This document shows positions 1-12,409 of a DNA stretch of 64,000 nt, piece by piece. Every line of letters begins with the position of its first letter. Positions within the stretch are counted from its first letter, which is position 1. The position numbers were made by a program, and so were the translations under genes. The DNA is from Gavia stellata (Eukaryota; Chordata; Aves; Gaviiformes; Gaviidae). Where the stretch lies: NCBI RefSeq assembly GCF_030936135.1, contig NC_082597.1, positions 48,491,095-48,555,094 on the forward strand, read 5' to 3'. The notes under the pieces were generated by a model. That model was not told where the DNA came from. It made no database searches and saw only the letters and a list, made by a program, of their open reading frames with translations.

Positions 1-284
1 AAAAAGGTTTAAACGATTCTAGTATCTCAGGACTTATTTTCACGTCGTGTTAGTTTAAAGCAGCGGGGGGGGTCTGTCATGCAGCGAGTGTGTGAAAGCA
101 CAGAAATGCAATCTTTAGGGCCTCGCTGCATGAAGTGTTGAATATCCTCAGTAGCCTTTGACTCCGCTCTGGGGCCCTAATGACAGAGACAACCAGGCAG
201 AAGGGGATGAAGTAGTCTAACAGGGGATGCACCTGTGATCTGGAAAACAGGCATGTATTTTTATTACTTTCGTGGACCTTGGTG

Positions 285-380
285 CCTTTGAAGCTGTGGA
301 AGGGAGCGGTAAGGTCTCCCCTCAGCCTCCTTTTCTCCAGGCTAAAGAACCCCCGTTCCCTGAGCCCCAGCACGGCACAG
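285..380 (-). mobile_element. CR1 LINE scrap (unit 1)
   Basis: Minus-strand translation gives [18 protein letters not shown], a short piece of the CR1 reverse-transcriptase C-terminal region. Both ends fade into unrelated sequence, so it is an old fragment. A 98-aa open frame around it is not a gene. Confidence 0.75.
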
Positions 381-593
381 CACAGCCTGCGCCTGCACAG
401 GCTCGCTGTGTTGTGGATCGGTCACTCCTCCATGCACAGGGCGCTGCCGGTTATGGGGTCGGGGGTGGGAATGGGAGAGAGGAAGATGCTTTGTTGATCT
501 GAGGTGCAGAGTTTTCTGCAAATAACTTCAAAGTTGAACGATGAGTTCAAAAAAGGCATACTTCATGCTTGTCAAGCCAACGTAGTCAAAGCT

Positions 594-1312
<719 letters not shown>

Positions 1313-1379
1313 AACTGATGACAGTCCTCTTACAAGCAAGGGAAATAATGTCTCTAAAATATAATAATACATCTTTGTT

Positions 1380-1398
1380 TTTATTAGCTACGTTTATT
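1380..1398 (-). terminator. Tandem polyA signals, gene copy 1
   Basis: Two AATAAA hexamers on the minus strand (1393-1398 and 1380-1385) lie about 160-180 bases past the stop of the candidate gene and just before CR1-A. Their place is what a terminal exon predicts, which supports the model. Confidence 0.55.
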
Positions 1399-1412
1399 GT
1401 ACCTTTATAATA

Positions 1413-1508
1413 TACAAACAACTATTTTTAAACACAAATTTCCATACAAACAACTACTTTTAAACACAAAATTCCATACAAGCAACTACTTTTAAACACA
1501 AATTTACA
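1413..1508. repeat. 32-bp repeat x3 in candidate 3' UTR (unit 1)
   Basis: Three near-identical 32-base copies of a motif containing TACAAACAACTA and TTTAAACACAAA. They lie between the stop codon and the polyA signals of the candidate gene, so they would be in its 3' UTR. Confidence 0.85.
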
Positions 1509-1559
1509 TTTTGGTCAGTTTCTAAACGTTAACAGTGTTCTTCCTCCCTCTTACTCGCT

Positions 1560-4500
1560 TCATCTCTTTCTCCTCTCTACGTAACCTTCTCCTTTTCTCC
1601 TCACTTCCATGTCTTCTCGGCTCTGTTGTCAAAATAGATGTACAGAACATTTTGTGCATAATTTATCAGAGTAAAACTCTGTGCTCTTTCAGAAACATTT
1701 TAAGAGACACAAGATGGAGGTTCTAATCTCTGCTTTCAAGTCAGCTGTAAAATGTATTAATGGTCCTAAGGGCATCGTGTGCATGTTTCGTAGCCTGAGT
1801 CCCCTTACGAATTTGGACCTCGGCTGATCATCGTTCAGCTGTTGCAGATGCTTCCCGAGCAAGCAAGCAGAGAGAGAAATAGATCACACTCCTGTAGTCT
1901 CTACTGTGCTTTGTCCAGTGCCACAAGCCAAAACACGCTTCTTGTAGCTCCTCACTTTAAAGGCAGGTACAGAGTTTGCTTTCATAGTGGTAATACTGTG
2001 ACAAATTAGATAGTCAGACGGGCAAAATTACATGTCCGCAAACAAACGAAACCATTAACTGCTCTTTCAGACTACTCGGCGTTGCTTAGAATCTTGCGGG
2101 TTTTGGTTGGGCAAGTTTTCAGAGCCATTTCACGTTTTCTAGGTGGGGAGAGACATGTCACTTTTACTGACAAGACGGAATCGTAAAAATTTCTATCACA
2201 GTTACCTGAATGGTTGTTTGAAACTTAGAGAATGTTTTTGCTTGTGGATTTCTTTTCCTCCAAGTTGGTGCATTGTAAGATCCTGAAGTATATTTGTCTA
2301 TAGAAAAAACATATACATTGTTTCTTAATATCAGGGGCAGTTTGAGGGAAGACTCCCTTAGCCTGATAACGTGAATTAAGTATCGCGTTAGCTGAAGTAT
2401 CAATGAATGGACCAGGTGACTCACGCATCACCTCGGAAATACAAGTTAGGGTTAAATACAGACTCCCTCTCTGGCACTTTAAACATCATTTGTAACCTTG
2501 CAGCGTTTCCGTCAGGCTCGCAGGATCTTCCAATGAGGCGATTCTGCCACGGACATCCTTGCCTTGAACAAAGTGAATGTTCCTGTGTTGAAAATCTTCA
2601 AAGTCATTATTATTAACACTCTGGCTTTCTGTTAATTCCAGCTTAATTCCATTAATTCACATTCTTAATTCCACAAGAAGCCTAACATCTTCAGTTTATA
2701 CACAAGATGTAAGAATTACCGTAGTTTTCCCTTTGGGTCCAAACTCTTCTGTTTGTGTCAAGCTGATTCTTTTGTTTGGAGCATTTCCCACCATATCGCT
2801 CAGGTTCTGCTGAAAAGAAAGGTAGTGAAAATGGTAAAGGTCGTTCTTCTGAAAATTAGGAAATATATAATAATTAAGTCCCTTTCACATTGGAATACTT
2901 GGATGCAATTGGTCCTTTTTCCCAAGGTAGTGCCTCGTGTCTTTTCCCTTCAACAAATGTGTTCCTCTGCGCCACAGAGCAGTCACCTCCTACAGGAAAG
3001 GAGTCTCACAAAGTTACCTGTACTCAAGAGCACCCTGAGAAATGTGAACAGTGCACAGAGCCTGCTCTTCTTATAATTACATTAAGTTTTTAACTGAAAT
3101 GAATACAAAAATGCAAAGAATACAGTGAAACCAAACAGCTGATTCATTAAGGCTCACAAAAAATTAGAGACACAGTCCATTTAAAAAGCTTTAAATACAG
3201 AGGGGTATGAACGGAGGTTCAATTATGGAATTGTTTCTCAGTGGTAACTGTTTCTTACTGAGAGTAAAGAACACCTACAAGAAAGATACATTTTGTGCAT
3301 AAAGGTGGGAGGAAAAGAAGTAGCATGTGAGATACATTTGTACTGTGCAATGCAGTTCTGGAGCTAGAAGATGCGTGCCGGTTTGCTCAAAGCTAGAGCA
3401 AGCATCCCTAACGTGGTACTGCATTATTTTGCATTGACAAACCAAGGGGAAAAAAGACGACTACAACAATTACGGCTGTTTTTACCACTAATAAATGTTT
3501 ATGAAGAAAAAGGATTAAATACCACTAAGTATTAAGTACATGCAAGGAGAACGGGGCATTCTTCCACCTTGATGACATGATTCTATACTGAACTCAATGG
3601 GGCAAAACACTGTGTCTTCTTTAAGATCAAGCGAGTGTGTGCAGAGGGGTCAGCTCCCTTACACAAGATGCAGGACTGCAGCTTTAATATTTCTCTGTAT
3701 GATAACTGAAAAATACAAAGCCTTTTCATCTGAACTAGGGATAGTCTCACAAACATAACGGTTCTGAAAGCATTTTAACTTGTACGCATTTCTACGCTTG
3801 CATTTTTGCATCATCCTACTCAAATCTGTTTTACATAATTATCTGATTTTATCCCTAAGATTTACACAAAATAAGCAACAGTATTGTTTTTTTAGTAAAA
3901 ATAGCAGGTCATATTTCTGCTTGGCAGTTTTTGATGACTGATCTACTGACTACTCTGGTGTCTTGTTATAGTAAGAACCTAACTCTCTGCTAAAATGGAA
4001 TTACGTTATTACTTATTCACTAAAAAAACTACTACAGATTTTTTTCAGTCATGCCACTTGGCCAGGAATGAAGGAGAAGCATAATAAGGGAGGTAAATAT
4101 TTATTAATTTGTATTTCTTTCACCTTAATTATGTTGGATAAAGCCCAACATTCGAAACAAAATGGAACTCTCTCGTTCTTACCTTTCAGAAGACACTTAA
4201 AGGGGGTATTTATTTACTCTAAATTTAGTTCTAGAAAAGTTTGATGTGTCGCTACATTTCGTCATCTGGACACCCAAGAGAGCCAGCAGAGAGCGTGGAG
4301 CACCTCTGGGGAAGTGACTCATCTCGCCTTTCGCTGGCGCTATCTTATGATGCAGTAAACAGCCCCATAGGAGTGCCTGTCTCAGTAAACAGCCCCATAA
4401 GAGTGCCTGTCTTTCTCCATTGGCAACAGAGAGCCCAGATGAGAGACTTAAACTACATTCCTGACCTTAGGATGGTTAAAATTAGACTACATAAATCTGG

Positions 4501-7500
4501 ACCGTGAAGTAAAATTATATGAAAGACCTATGTTGTGTATCTCGGGCAAGTACACATAGGGTTAATAGCCCATTTCTACCTTTTCCATCTACAATCGATG
4601 CAGGTAGTCACCACGTGTGTGACACTACGTGTATCTATATCTATATATAGATGGGGAAAAATTAATGAAGTATTTTTACGCTCTTTGTAACATGCTCTCT
4701 TCTGTTGTCACTAAATTAAGAAAGGGGGGAGGAGGGGCAAACTGTGTAATAGTTTCTCCCTGTAACAGTAAGTTTAAAAGCGGTAAACGTTGTCCAAGAA
4801 GATGAAAAGTACTTGCCTTTCTGCAAGTCTCGCTCGGTAGCTTCCAAGGGTGATAGCTCATTTTCCCGAGGTGAAGACACAGTTCTTCTTGATTGGTGTT
4901 TGTGAGGGTACCGAATCCTGTAATACTCTCCTAAACATTCACGAGGAGGGGAAAAAAAAACCAACCAACGTTTACTATAGTGGCATCATTGCTGTTGAGG
5001 GAGGAGTGACTAATTTCATATTTACCAGATGTATAGCATATTTCCTTTATTGCTCTTTCCTCTTGAATGTCTTCAGCAGTCTTAGGCACCCGATTAGAAA
5101 CATCTGTAGGAAATATTTTTAAAAGATTTTACTAGATAGCTATACAAAGACCTGCAACAATTCTTAATAATCAAAGACCATAGTGAATTTCATTTCGGTC
5201 ACGATTTGGCTTTTTCTGACTGCAACCTCTGCTTCTGGACAGAAAAGTGATTCCTTAACAGTAGGTGTTTCCAAGTGCAATAAGAATTGCAGTTACAAGA
5301 CATATTAAGAAGCAAATGCTTGTGGAATTAACATGATTCAGAAACATCTTCAGGACTCATTGTCAAAATAAGCCATCATTTACACCCAAAAGGAAATCTT
5401 CTGATTAAACCTGTCATCAGGGAGTGCTTGTGACGAAACCTCTGCCCAACGTTACTATCCTGTAATGTCTGCCGGCAGAGCTGGCATTACATCACTTTTT
5501 ACATTGTTTAAATTAATGTGGCTTACTCAGCCTAAAACCGAGTTAGAAACCACGAACAGGCAGCCCTGCCCGCCAACCTGGAGGGCAGGGGGATGGTGCA
5601 AAGCAACTTGGGGCTGCCTGAGAACTAGCGGGGTAATTTGCGGAGTGAACGTGTGAGAGTAGGCCGTTCTCTCACTTTCCCTCGCTGGGAACGGGCAATT
5701 GGTTCCTTCCCTAGGAATCTCTCATCTCAAGGGAGATACAGTCACAGCTTAGAAGTACCTCCTAAGCTTGTAAACTTGTAGTTTTGTCCCCAAATTTTGA
5801 GAAATTTTGAAGGGTCTTTGGTGTCCATCTGAATTGTGGATCACATTTTAAACTCTATTAAATGAAAAAGAGCTATGTGAATTAGCTGGAAACTATTTCA
5901 AAAACTTGTCAACAACTCGCTTCTAAAAATGTAATGGTTATTATAATAAATCGGTTGCGAAGTACATTGCAAGAGTCGAAAAAACCCATTCTAGTTCCTT
6001 GTAAAAGGAAGAAAAAAACTGTTTACAGTTCTCTTCCTCTTCATCGTCCTCTTCATCCTCTTCGCTGTTGACATTTATAATCAGTGGAGGGTGAATTGGT
6101 GGTAAAATATTCTCTCGCTTTCTGAGTGATTCTCGACGAAGGGTTGGATGTAGAATCCCTTCTTGGACACCCTCTTGCAATGGGACATCTGCAGAAAAGA
6201 ACATCAAATTTATTTTTTTTAAGGAGGGAACTAGAACATGAAATCCAGGTTCAGACCAGCAGGTATGGGTTTGAAATCATTATGGCGTTGAAGGAATCAT
6301 TAAATAGACTGATTGTGCCTTTTAGGCAACACCTTCTGCGGAGGTTGGCAAACGAGCATCTTCCAACTACAGAAAGTATGAGAAAACAGAGAGATACTTA
6401 CAACATAGGGAAACGTGTGATTAGTAATACCTGGGCTGAAGTGAGTAAATGAGTTTAGGACCCCACCTGTGAAAATATTTTAAACATGCTGAATAATAGG
6501 CAGGCCTGTATCACTCCCCATGGCATCGATTTTGAAGAATTTAGCAGTGCTAAGCAGAGGATTACCCATTTTTAGCTTGTAGACATTTTTCTCTATCAAC
6601 ATTTTCTGAATCACAACTCTCTTTACTAAGTACAAACTGTAGATTTTGAGAAAGAAGATGAAGTTCCTGGACAGGCTGGATCGATGGGCTGAGGCCAACC
6701 GGATGAAGTTCAATAAGGCCAAGTGCCGGGTTCTACACTTTGGCCACAACAACCCCAGGCAACGCTACAGGCTTGGGGAGGAGTGGCTGGAAAGCTCCCC
6801 CGCAGAAAAGGACCTGGGGGTGTTGATCGACACCCGGCTGAATATGAGCCAGCAGTGTGCCCAGGTGGCCAAGAAGGCCAATGGCATCCTGGCTTGTATC
6901 AGAAATGGTGTGGCCAGCAGGAGCAGGGAGGTGATCATGCCTCCGTACTCGGCGCTGGTGAGGCCGCACCTCGAATACTGTGTTCAGTTTTGGGCCCCTC
7001 ACTACAAGAAAGACATTGAGGTGCTGGAGCGTGTCCAGAGAAGGGCGACGAAGCTGGTGAGGGGTCTGGAACACAAGTCTTATGAGGAGCGGCTGAGGGA
7101 GCTGGGGTTGTTCAGTCTGGAGAAGAGGAGGCTGAGGGGAGGCCTTATCGCTCTCTACAACTACCTGAAAGGAGGTTGCAGAGAGGTGGCTGTTGGTCTC
7201 TTCTCCCAAGTGACTAGTGACAGGACTAGAGGAAATGGCCTCAAGTTGCGCCAGGGGAGGTTCAGGCTAGATATTAGGAAAAAGTTCTTTACTGAGAGAG
7301 TAGTGAAACATTGGAATAGGCTGCCCAGGGAGGTGGTAGAGTCACCCTCCCTGGAGGTATTCAAGGAGCGTGTGGATGTGGCATTGTGGGATGTAGCTTG
7401 ATGGACATGGTGCTGTGTGGTGTTGGGTGGGTTGTGGCTTGTTGTTGTTGTGTGGCGTGGTTTTGTTTTTTTTTTTTTTTTCTCGAGGTTGGACTCGATG

Positions 7501-9598
7501 ATCTTACAGGTCTTTTCCAACCGTAGTGATTCTGTGATTCTGTGAAAATCATTTACGCTTAATTAGAAGGAAATCAGCAAAGATATTCTTTTCCTTAGGA
7601 ATTTATATCTACCCACGACGTTTGCAGCAAAACTATTTCAGTACGGGGGTAGCATTTTCTGAGAGCCGGGAAATGCAACGGACTGAAAATTAAAATGATG
7701 AAAAATGGTGAGTCTATCTGTATTGTTCAAGCTGACCAATTTGCAACTCTAGGTACAATCAGGATTCTGTGCATTATATTGAAAATACTGAGGTTGGATA
7801 TGTTTCCCAGCTTTAAAGAAAGAAGATGAAGCATGGGCATTTTCTCTTATTCCGGTTGTTATGCTTGTGAATTTGTACGTATTGCAGTAACAAGGAAAAG
7901 GGTTGGGTCCATTTTCTCGTTCTGATTTTTGGACGCTGCTCTTTCTTACACAGGATGCCCTTGTCCATAGTGCCTCTTGGGCGGCGTCTCTGACTCACAC
8001 CACACCCAAAAGCGTGCCTACGTGGTGTGTACGACAGCACTAGCTGCCAGGGGCCGGTGCTGTGGATGTGGGAACTGTACTAAAAGCGGTATGGGCACTC
8101 ATAGAAACAGCACTCAAGTTCTTGCCTTGGTCCTGGGTGGCTAGTTAGGCTCAACATGCCCAGATATGAGAGGCTGCCTTTTCCGGGGGGAATTTCCGGA
8201 ACACGAGGTGTTTGCTTCTGACTCGAGGGCTTGCTGGACTTCTCTTACGACACCTGTCCACAGCTCTGGAGATAAGGCCCGTGAATCGGATGATATCTAG
8301 ACAAGGGGTGTCTCACCCATGTAACATGTTGTGCTCTATCAACAGATACGGCTACTAGGGGCCCTACCAACCTCCTCCCCCCACCGCACACACTACTTTT
8401 CCTTTCTCTTAAATGATTTCCTGCCTACTAACCATTTTCACTACTAGAGAGATTTACTCTAGCAAATCCCCAAGTAAAGCAACGTTTTCACTCCATGGAT
8501 CTTAGCAACCTAAACTGCCGTTTGTGACTTCATCTCTCATGTCACTCATAGGTAGGGAGATCCGTAACGTGACAGCTAAGCAAATCCATACGGCGACCCT
8601 AGACAATTGCCAATGCAATTCCTTTCTTGGCCTCGAACTTGCTGGGATAGCAAATCAGACCTGATGATTGATTTGCCGTGGTACATTTCTTGACCTTAAT
8701 ATATATTACGTCAGCACTGGAAGTAAGCCCTGGAGGGGCATTTTCGTGTCTTTACTCACTCTAACGAACAAATTGTTGAGAAAATACTTTTACTCACTGT
8801 TACTAGGTGGCAAAAAAAGTCCATTTATATTACGAGGCTTGCTATGATGGAAGGCGCAATTGATCCTCGCACAGCCTGAGGGTTGTGTTTCCCAGAAGCA
8901 GGAGATGTTGCGGTACTTCTGCTGCAGGAGAAGACAGTTCTCAGACAGTGTAAATATCACCATGAAAATGGACTAAATGGATTAATACACGGTGCACTGC
9001 AGTGAGCAGAGGACTAAGATTTTGTGGGACCACGCTCTGATATTTTAGAACGTTTGAGGTTATCTTTACCCTGAACAGATACACTCAGGTTTATATCCTG
9101 GATGTGAACGACATCCCAGCTGAGAGCTGTAAATGCCAGGTTGCCGGTTATTTCTCAGTGAGTTTCCCCCAATGCTGGAACGGATGCAATAACGAAGAGC
9201 CCTACAGCCAGCCCTGGATTTTCACCAGGTGGAATATAATTACTTCTTTGAAGAACAAACCCATTTTGGAGGACGTTGTTTTAAATAACTGATTTTGCGC
9301 CATCTTTAACGTATGTGTTCCCTGAGTGCCTGAGCCTGAGTTCACCGGAGAAATTGTCCATAGTTTAGATGATCATTAGCTCTTCACACGACTTCCGACC
9401 ATCAGAGCCTTGACCTACAGATGCTGCCATGACCCAGGCAGAGTGGCATATCAGCTTCTAAGTTTACATAACAAGCCTCCCTTTCAACACGGATATATCA
9501 AGAAAATCAAGGATACAAACCACTCTAAAATCTACAGCAGTTACCTGTGCGTAGGGGGCATGGAAATGGAAATAGCGGTCGTTCCCAACTGCGGCCAT
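1560..9598 (-). CDS. Candidate five-exon gene, copy 1: small protein with acidic run, family unknown
   Basis: Inferred model. Exon 1 is 9545-9634 (acceptor TTCTGCCAG, ATG at 9598 with A at -3 and G at +4, 18 codons, donor CACAG/GTAACT). Exon 2 is 6333-6366 (acceptor TTTCTGTAG, donor GAAG/GTGTTG). Exon 3 is 6027-6188 (acceptor TTTTCTGCAG, weak donor ACT/GTAAAC). Exon 4 is 2206-2297 (acceptor TTTTTTCTATAG, donor ATTCAG/GTAACT). The terminal exon starts at 1622 (acceptor TTTTGACAACAG) with a stop at 1560. Phases 0, 1, 1, 0 all match and give 135 codons. The 134-residue product starts [18 protein letters not shown], has a proline-rich stretch near residues 58-64, [12 protein letters not shown] at 71-82, and a basic C-terminal half. 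No domain or signal peptide is recognised. An alternative terminal acceptor two bases further on (exon start 1620) would end at 1522 with a longer, very basic tail. 5' untranslated exons are not resolved. Confidence 0.5.
2298..6026. other. Long non-coding stretch (intron 3 of candidate gene), unit 1
   Basis: AT-rich sequence without a supported gene. Equivalents are 15596-19496, 29760-33661, 43897-47666 and 51297-55063. Several splice-like signals occur (for example minus-strand donors near 4179 and 3018), but no exon there keeps an open frame that fits the gene. The short open frames are not supported. A 172-bp segment is absent here and present in unit 2 at 15898-16069. A two-copy 30-bp repeat lies at 4353-4412. 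Confidence 0.5.
4353..4412. repeat. 30-bp tandem duplication (unit 1)
   Basis: Two copies of a 30-base unit beginning CAGTAAACAGCCCCATA, with one mismatch. The same pair is at 17823-17882, 31988-32047, 46125-46184 and 53525-53584. It is therefore older than the array expansion seen here and is stable in number. Confidence 0.9.
6655..7544 (+). mobile_element. CR1-B LINE, sense, 5'-truncated (unit 1)
   Basis: About 890 bases. An open frame from 6646 to 7401 covers the last about 250 residues of CR1 ORF2: [40 protein letters not shown], then [13 protein letters not shown] and [19 protein letters not shown] 3' UTR with GTT and T-rich runs follows, ending in doubled ATTCTGTG at 7529-7544. The RT catalytic motifs lie 5' of the truncation and are absent, so this is a dead-on-arrival insertion. 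The frame is uninterrupted, so it is fairly young. It sits antisense in the intron between exons 1 and 2 of the candidate gene. Confidence 0.95.
7545..9544. other. Non-coding stretch (intron 1 of candidate gene), unit 1
   Basis: I see no supported gene. A 62-aa plus-strand frame (9104-9292) and a 75-aa minus-strand frame (7813-8040) recur in the units, but near-identity of the array makes that uninformative. Equivalents are 21016-23015, 35182-37184 and 56587-58589. Unit 4 keeps only about 74 bases of it. Confidence 0.5.
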
Positions 9599-9806
9599 TT
9601 TCACCTCTCGTGCTTCTCCTCCACTCTCCTAATACTGGCAGAACATACACATGAAAACGTTAGAGCTGTCAACACTGAGGCAAATCGTAATCTTATCCTG
9701 AAAGCAGTAGTTTTCTTTCAAAAACTGGACCTTCAGAACCTTAGCTCTGCTGCTTTTTTCAAACAAAACCCCAACGGGCAGCGAAATACGCTTGGACGAA
9801 GGAGGC

Positions 9807-9950
9807 GGTACCTTCTCCAGGCTTGCTGAACCGACGAAGGCAGTTGCTAGCCGGTATAGAATGTTACAGTTCCACGGTGGTACCTTCTCCAGGCTTGCTG
9901 AACCGACAAAGGCAGTTGCTAGCCGGTATAGAATGTTACAGTTCCACGGT
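9807..9950. repeat. 72-bp tandem repeat x2 (unit 1)
   Basis: Two 72-base copies starting GGTACCTTCTCCAGGCTTGC, with one difference (GACGAAGG versus GACAAAGG). The length is a multiple of three, and the repeat lies in a minus-strand open frame of 190 aa (9629-10201), so that frame gains or loses 24 residues. The frame ends inside the first coding exon's acceptor region. I do not think it is a gene, but it could be 5' UTR or promoter sequence of the candidate gene. Confidence 0.92.
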
Positions 9951-11141
9951 TGCCAACCGCTCCTCCAGCTCGTGACATCAGCATGATGGCGCTCTGTGGC
10001 CTGTCCAGCTTGAACATCTTCCTTTACCTCCATTGCTTCAGCGTAAAGTAGGGGAAATCGGACCGTTGCAAAGAGTCTCCCATTCCGGTGTTTCCTTAAC
10101 GTAAAACGGAACAAACCCGTTTGGCGGGGCTTAAATAATACCCAACTTCTTGCCGTAGGAACTGCGGTCTTAGAAACAGATCTTTGACACCACAAAGACA
10201 AACCTTATTCTCTGACTATTTTTTAACCACCATCCCTGTGCCCAGTGTTTTTCTGACTCTACCTCTTTCTTTGGATGGAGAAACTTGCTGCTTCCTGTTA
10301 GTACACTGTTAGCTGTTAACTGCTTACAGTGTTGGGGTTCATTGCTTTTTCTGGCTTCCATGACGTCCACGGCCACAGCTCAAGCAGAAAGAACAGCGTA
10401 CGCTTGTGTCCCTAATTAACGCCTCTGTTCTCATTCAGGTCCTAGGCTGCCTCGGAACACAAAGTATCGAGGGGGGGGAAATGAAGTTTCAGTCCTGGAA
10501 AATGGTGAGGCATACTGGTATCGCCAGGACATGGGGTCAGATTTACAACACTGAGTGACATCAGTGACTTGGAGACGAACACTTCAGGTGCCAGTGACTC
10601 CGTGGGCACAAATGGTAGAAGGCTGGCTCAGCGGTGGTTACACCCAAGCCGGGGGAGAAGTACGAAGGCACTGAAACGACTGGAAGTCGTCTGGTCTCTC
10701 TAGGAGCCTACCAATTTGCTTGTAACTCGGGTATCAGCGGATGGCCCGAAGACTAACCGGAAAGGAAAATACCGCATGCCTGACCACTGGGACTTTGCCA
10801 CTGGAATAAAGTGATTTCTACAGGAATGACCTCACCTAAGTACAGAACGAAACTGCTCACTGGCAGCAAGGTGGGCAGTACTGGCGAGAGCTGTGAACAG
10901 AGAAGCGATGGGAAAAGGCTCCCACAGTTCTGCAAGCCCTACAACTGACTGGGGCACACAGGGGAAGGGAAGTTCAGAGAAGCAGACGAGGGCCGTGAGT
11001 AATGAACTCTCAGTGGGCAGGAGCAGCCTTTGGAAGAAAGTGTTACCACTGCCAAGAGCTACCCAAACAGGGGCGCTCTGTAGCTGTATAGCTGTGCCTA
11101 AATGAGGCACAGAAGCAGCTACGGCCAGGAGGAATTAATTC
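9951..11141. other. Non-coding stretch upstream of first coding exon, unit 1
   Basis: No supported gene. A possible minus-strand exon with fair splice signals lies at about 10263-10378 (acceptor TTTCTGCTTGAG, donor AAAGAG/GTAGAG) and could be a 5' untranslated exon of the candidate gene. Equivalents are 23422-24612, 37591-38781 and 58924-60114. Confidence 0.35.
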
Positions 11142-12218
11142 TGTACTGGGTTTGCGTGGCCGGGTTTTGGTAGCGGGGGGGGGGCTGGAGGGGCGGCCTC
11201 TGTGAGAAGCTGCTGGAGAGCTTCTATCCCATGTCCGATAGAGCCAATGCCAGCCGGCTCCAAGGCGGACCCGCCGCCGGCCAAGGCTGAGCCCCTCAGC
11301 GACGGTGGTAGTGCCTCTGCGATAACATGTTTAAGAAGGGGGAGAAACTGCTGGGCAACAGCAGCCGGAGAGGGGAGCGAGAATATGTGAGAGGAACAGC
11401 TCTGCAGACGCCAAGCTCAGTGAAGGAGGAGGGGGAGGAGGTGCTCCAGCGCCGCAGCAGAGATTCCCCTGCAGCCCGTGATGAAGACCATGGTGAGGCA
11501 GGCTGTCCCCCCGCAGCCCATGGAGGTCCACGGTGGAGCAGGTATCCACCTGCAGCCCGTGGAGGACCCCACGCCAGAGCAGGTGGATGCCCGAAGGAGG
11601 CTGCGACCCCGTGGGAAGCCCGTGCTGGAGCAGGCTCCCGGCAGGACCTGCGGCCCCGTGGAGAGAGGAGCCCACGCTGGAGCAGGTTTGCTGGCAGGAC
11701 TTGTGACCCCACGGGGGACTCATGCTGGAGCAGTTCGTGAAGAACTGCAGCCCGTGGGAAGGGCCCACGCTGGAGAAGTTCGTGGAGCACTGTCTCCCGT
11801 GGGAGGGACCCCAGGCCGGAGCCGGGGAAGAGTGTGAGGAGGAAGGAGCGGCAGAGACAAGGTGTGATGAACTGAGCGCAACCCCCATTCCCCGTCCCCC
11901 TGCGCCGCTCGGCGGGGGGGAGGCAGAGGAAAATCAGGAGTGAAGCTGAGCCCGGGAAGAAGAGAGGGGTGGGGGGAAGGTGTTCCGAGATTTCGTTTTT
12001 CTCGCTCATAACCCTACTCGGATGTGCTTGGTAACAGATTCATTTCCCCGAGCCGAGTGTGTTTTGCCGGTGACGGTAACGGGTGCGTGATCTCTCCCTG
12101 TCCTTATCTCGACCCAGGAGCCTTTCGTTGTGTTTTCCCGCCCCTGCCCGGCTGAGGAGGGGAGCGATAGAGCGGCCTCGGTGGGCACCTGGCGTCCAGC
12201 CAGGGTCAAGGCAGCACA
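11142..12218 (+). mobile_element. Solo LTR-like element, avian endogenous retrovirus family (unit 1)
   Basis: About 1.08 kb, starting TGTACTGGGTTTGCGTGG and ending in CA near 12218. The GC-rich body contains repeated GCTGGAGCAG and CAGCCCGTGG motifs. I recognise this as a dispersed avian LTR from memory; the exact family (possibly ERVL-like) is uncertain. No internal retroviral region is next to it, so it looks like a solo LTR, and no clear target-site duplication is visible. The open frames of 119-237 aa inside it are composition effects. It lies between the CpG island and the first coding exon. Confidence 0.55.
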
Positions 12219-12409
12219 CGTTCAAAGGCTGTACAGCGAGGCAGAGAGCCTGGGTAACGGCAGGAGGCAGCTGTCCCGGCGGAGGCAGAATGAGACCCAG
12301 CGAGGTCCCCACAGCCTGGGGCCAGGGCATCCATGCCCCAGGCCCGGGCGTGCGGCACCCCGGGAAGCAGAAAAGGCAGCCTGAGGAAAGGCTGCCAGGC
12401 CAGGGGAAC

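Noticed and set aside
1974-2013. Minus-strand exon with acceptor TTGTCACAG between exon 4 and the terminal exon
   Set aside because: In the incoming phase it stops after 12 codons. It is possible as an alternative terminal exon but weaker than the one with polyA signals.
4180-4250. Minus-strand exon before donor GAAAG/GTAAGA
   Set aside because: All longer versions contain in-frame stops, and only a 13-base micro-exon would remain.
6402-6435. Minus-strand 34-bp exon with donor GTAAGTATC
   Set aside because: It would leave an intron of about 35 bases before exon 2, too short for vertebrate splicing, and its phase does not fit exon 1.
6326-6439. Plus-strand exon with acceptor CCTTTTAG and donor CTGAA/GTGAGT
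   Set aside because: The signals are good and the frame is open, but no neighbouring plus-strand exon fits. The minus-strand exon 2 in the same place matches phase with two other exons.
6646-7401. 251-aa open frame as a host gene
   Set aside because: Its sequence is plainly the CR1 ORF2 C-terminus, and the element's octamer 3' end follows it.
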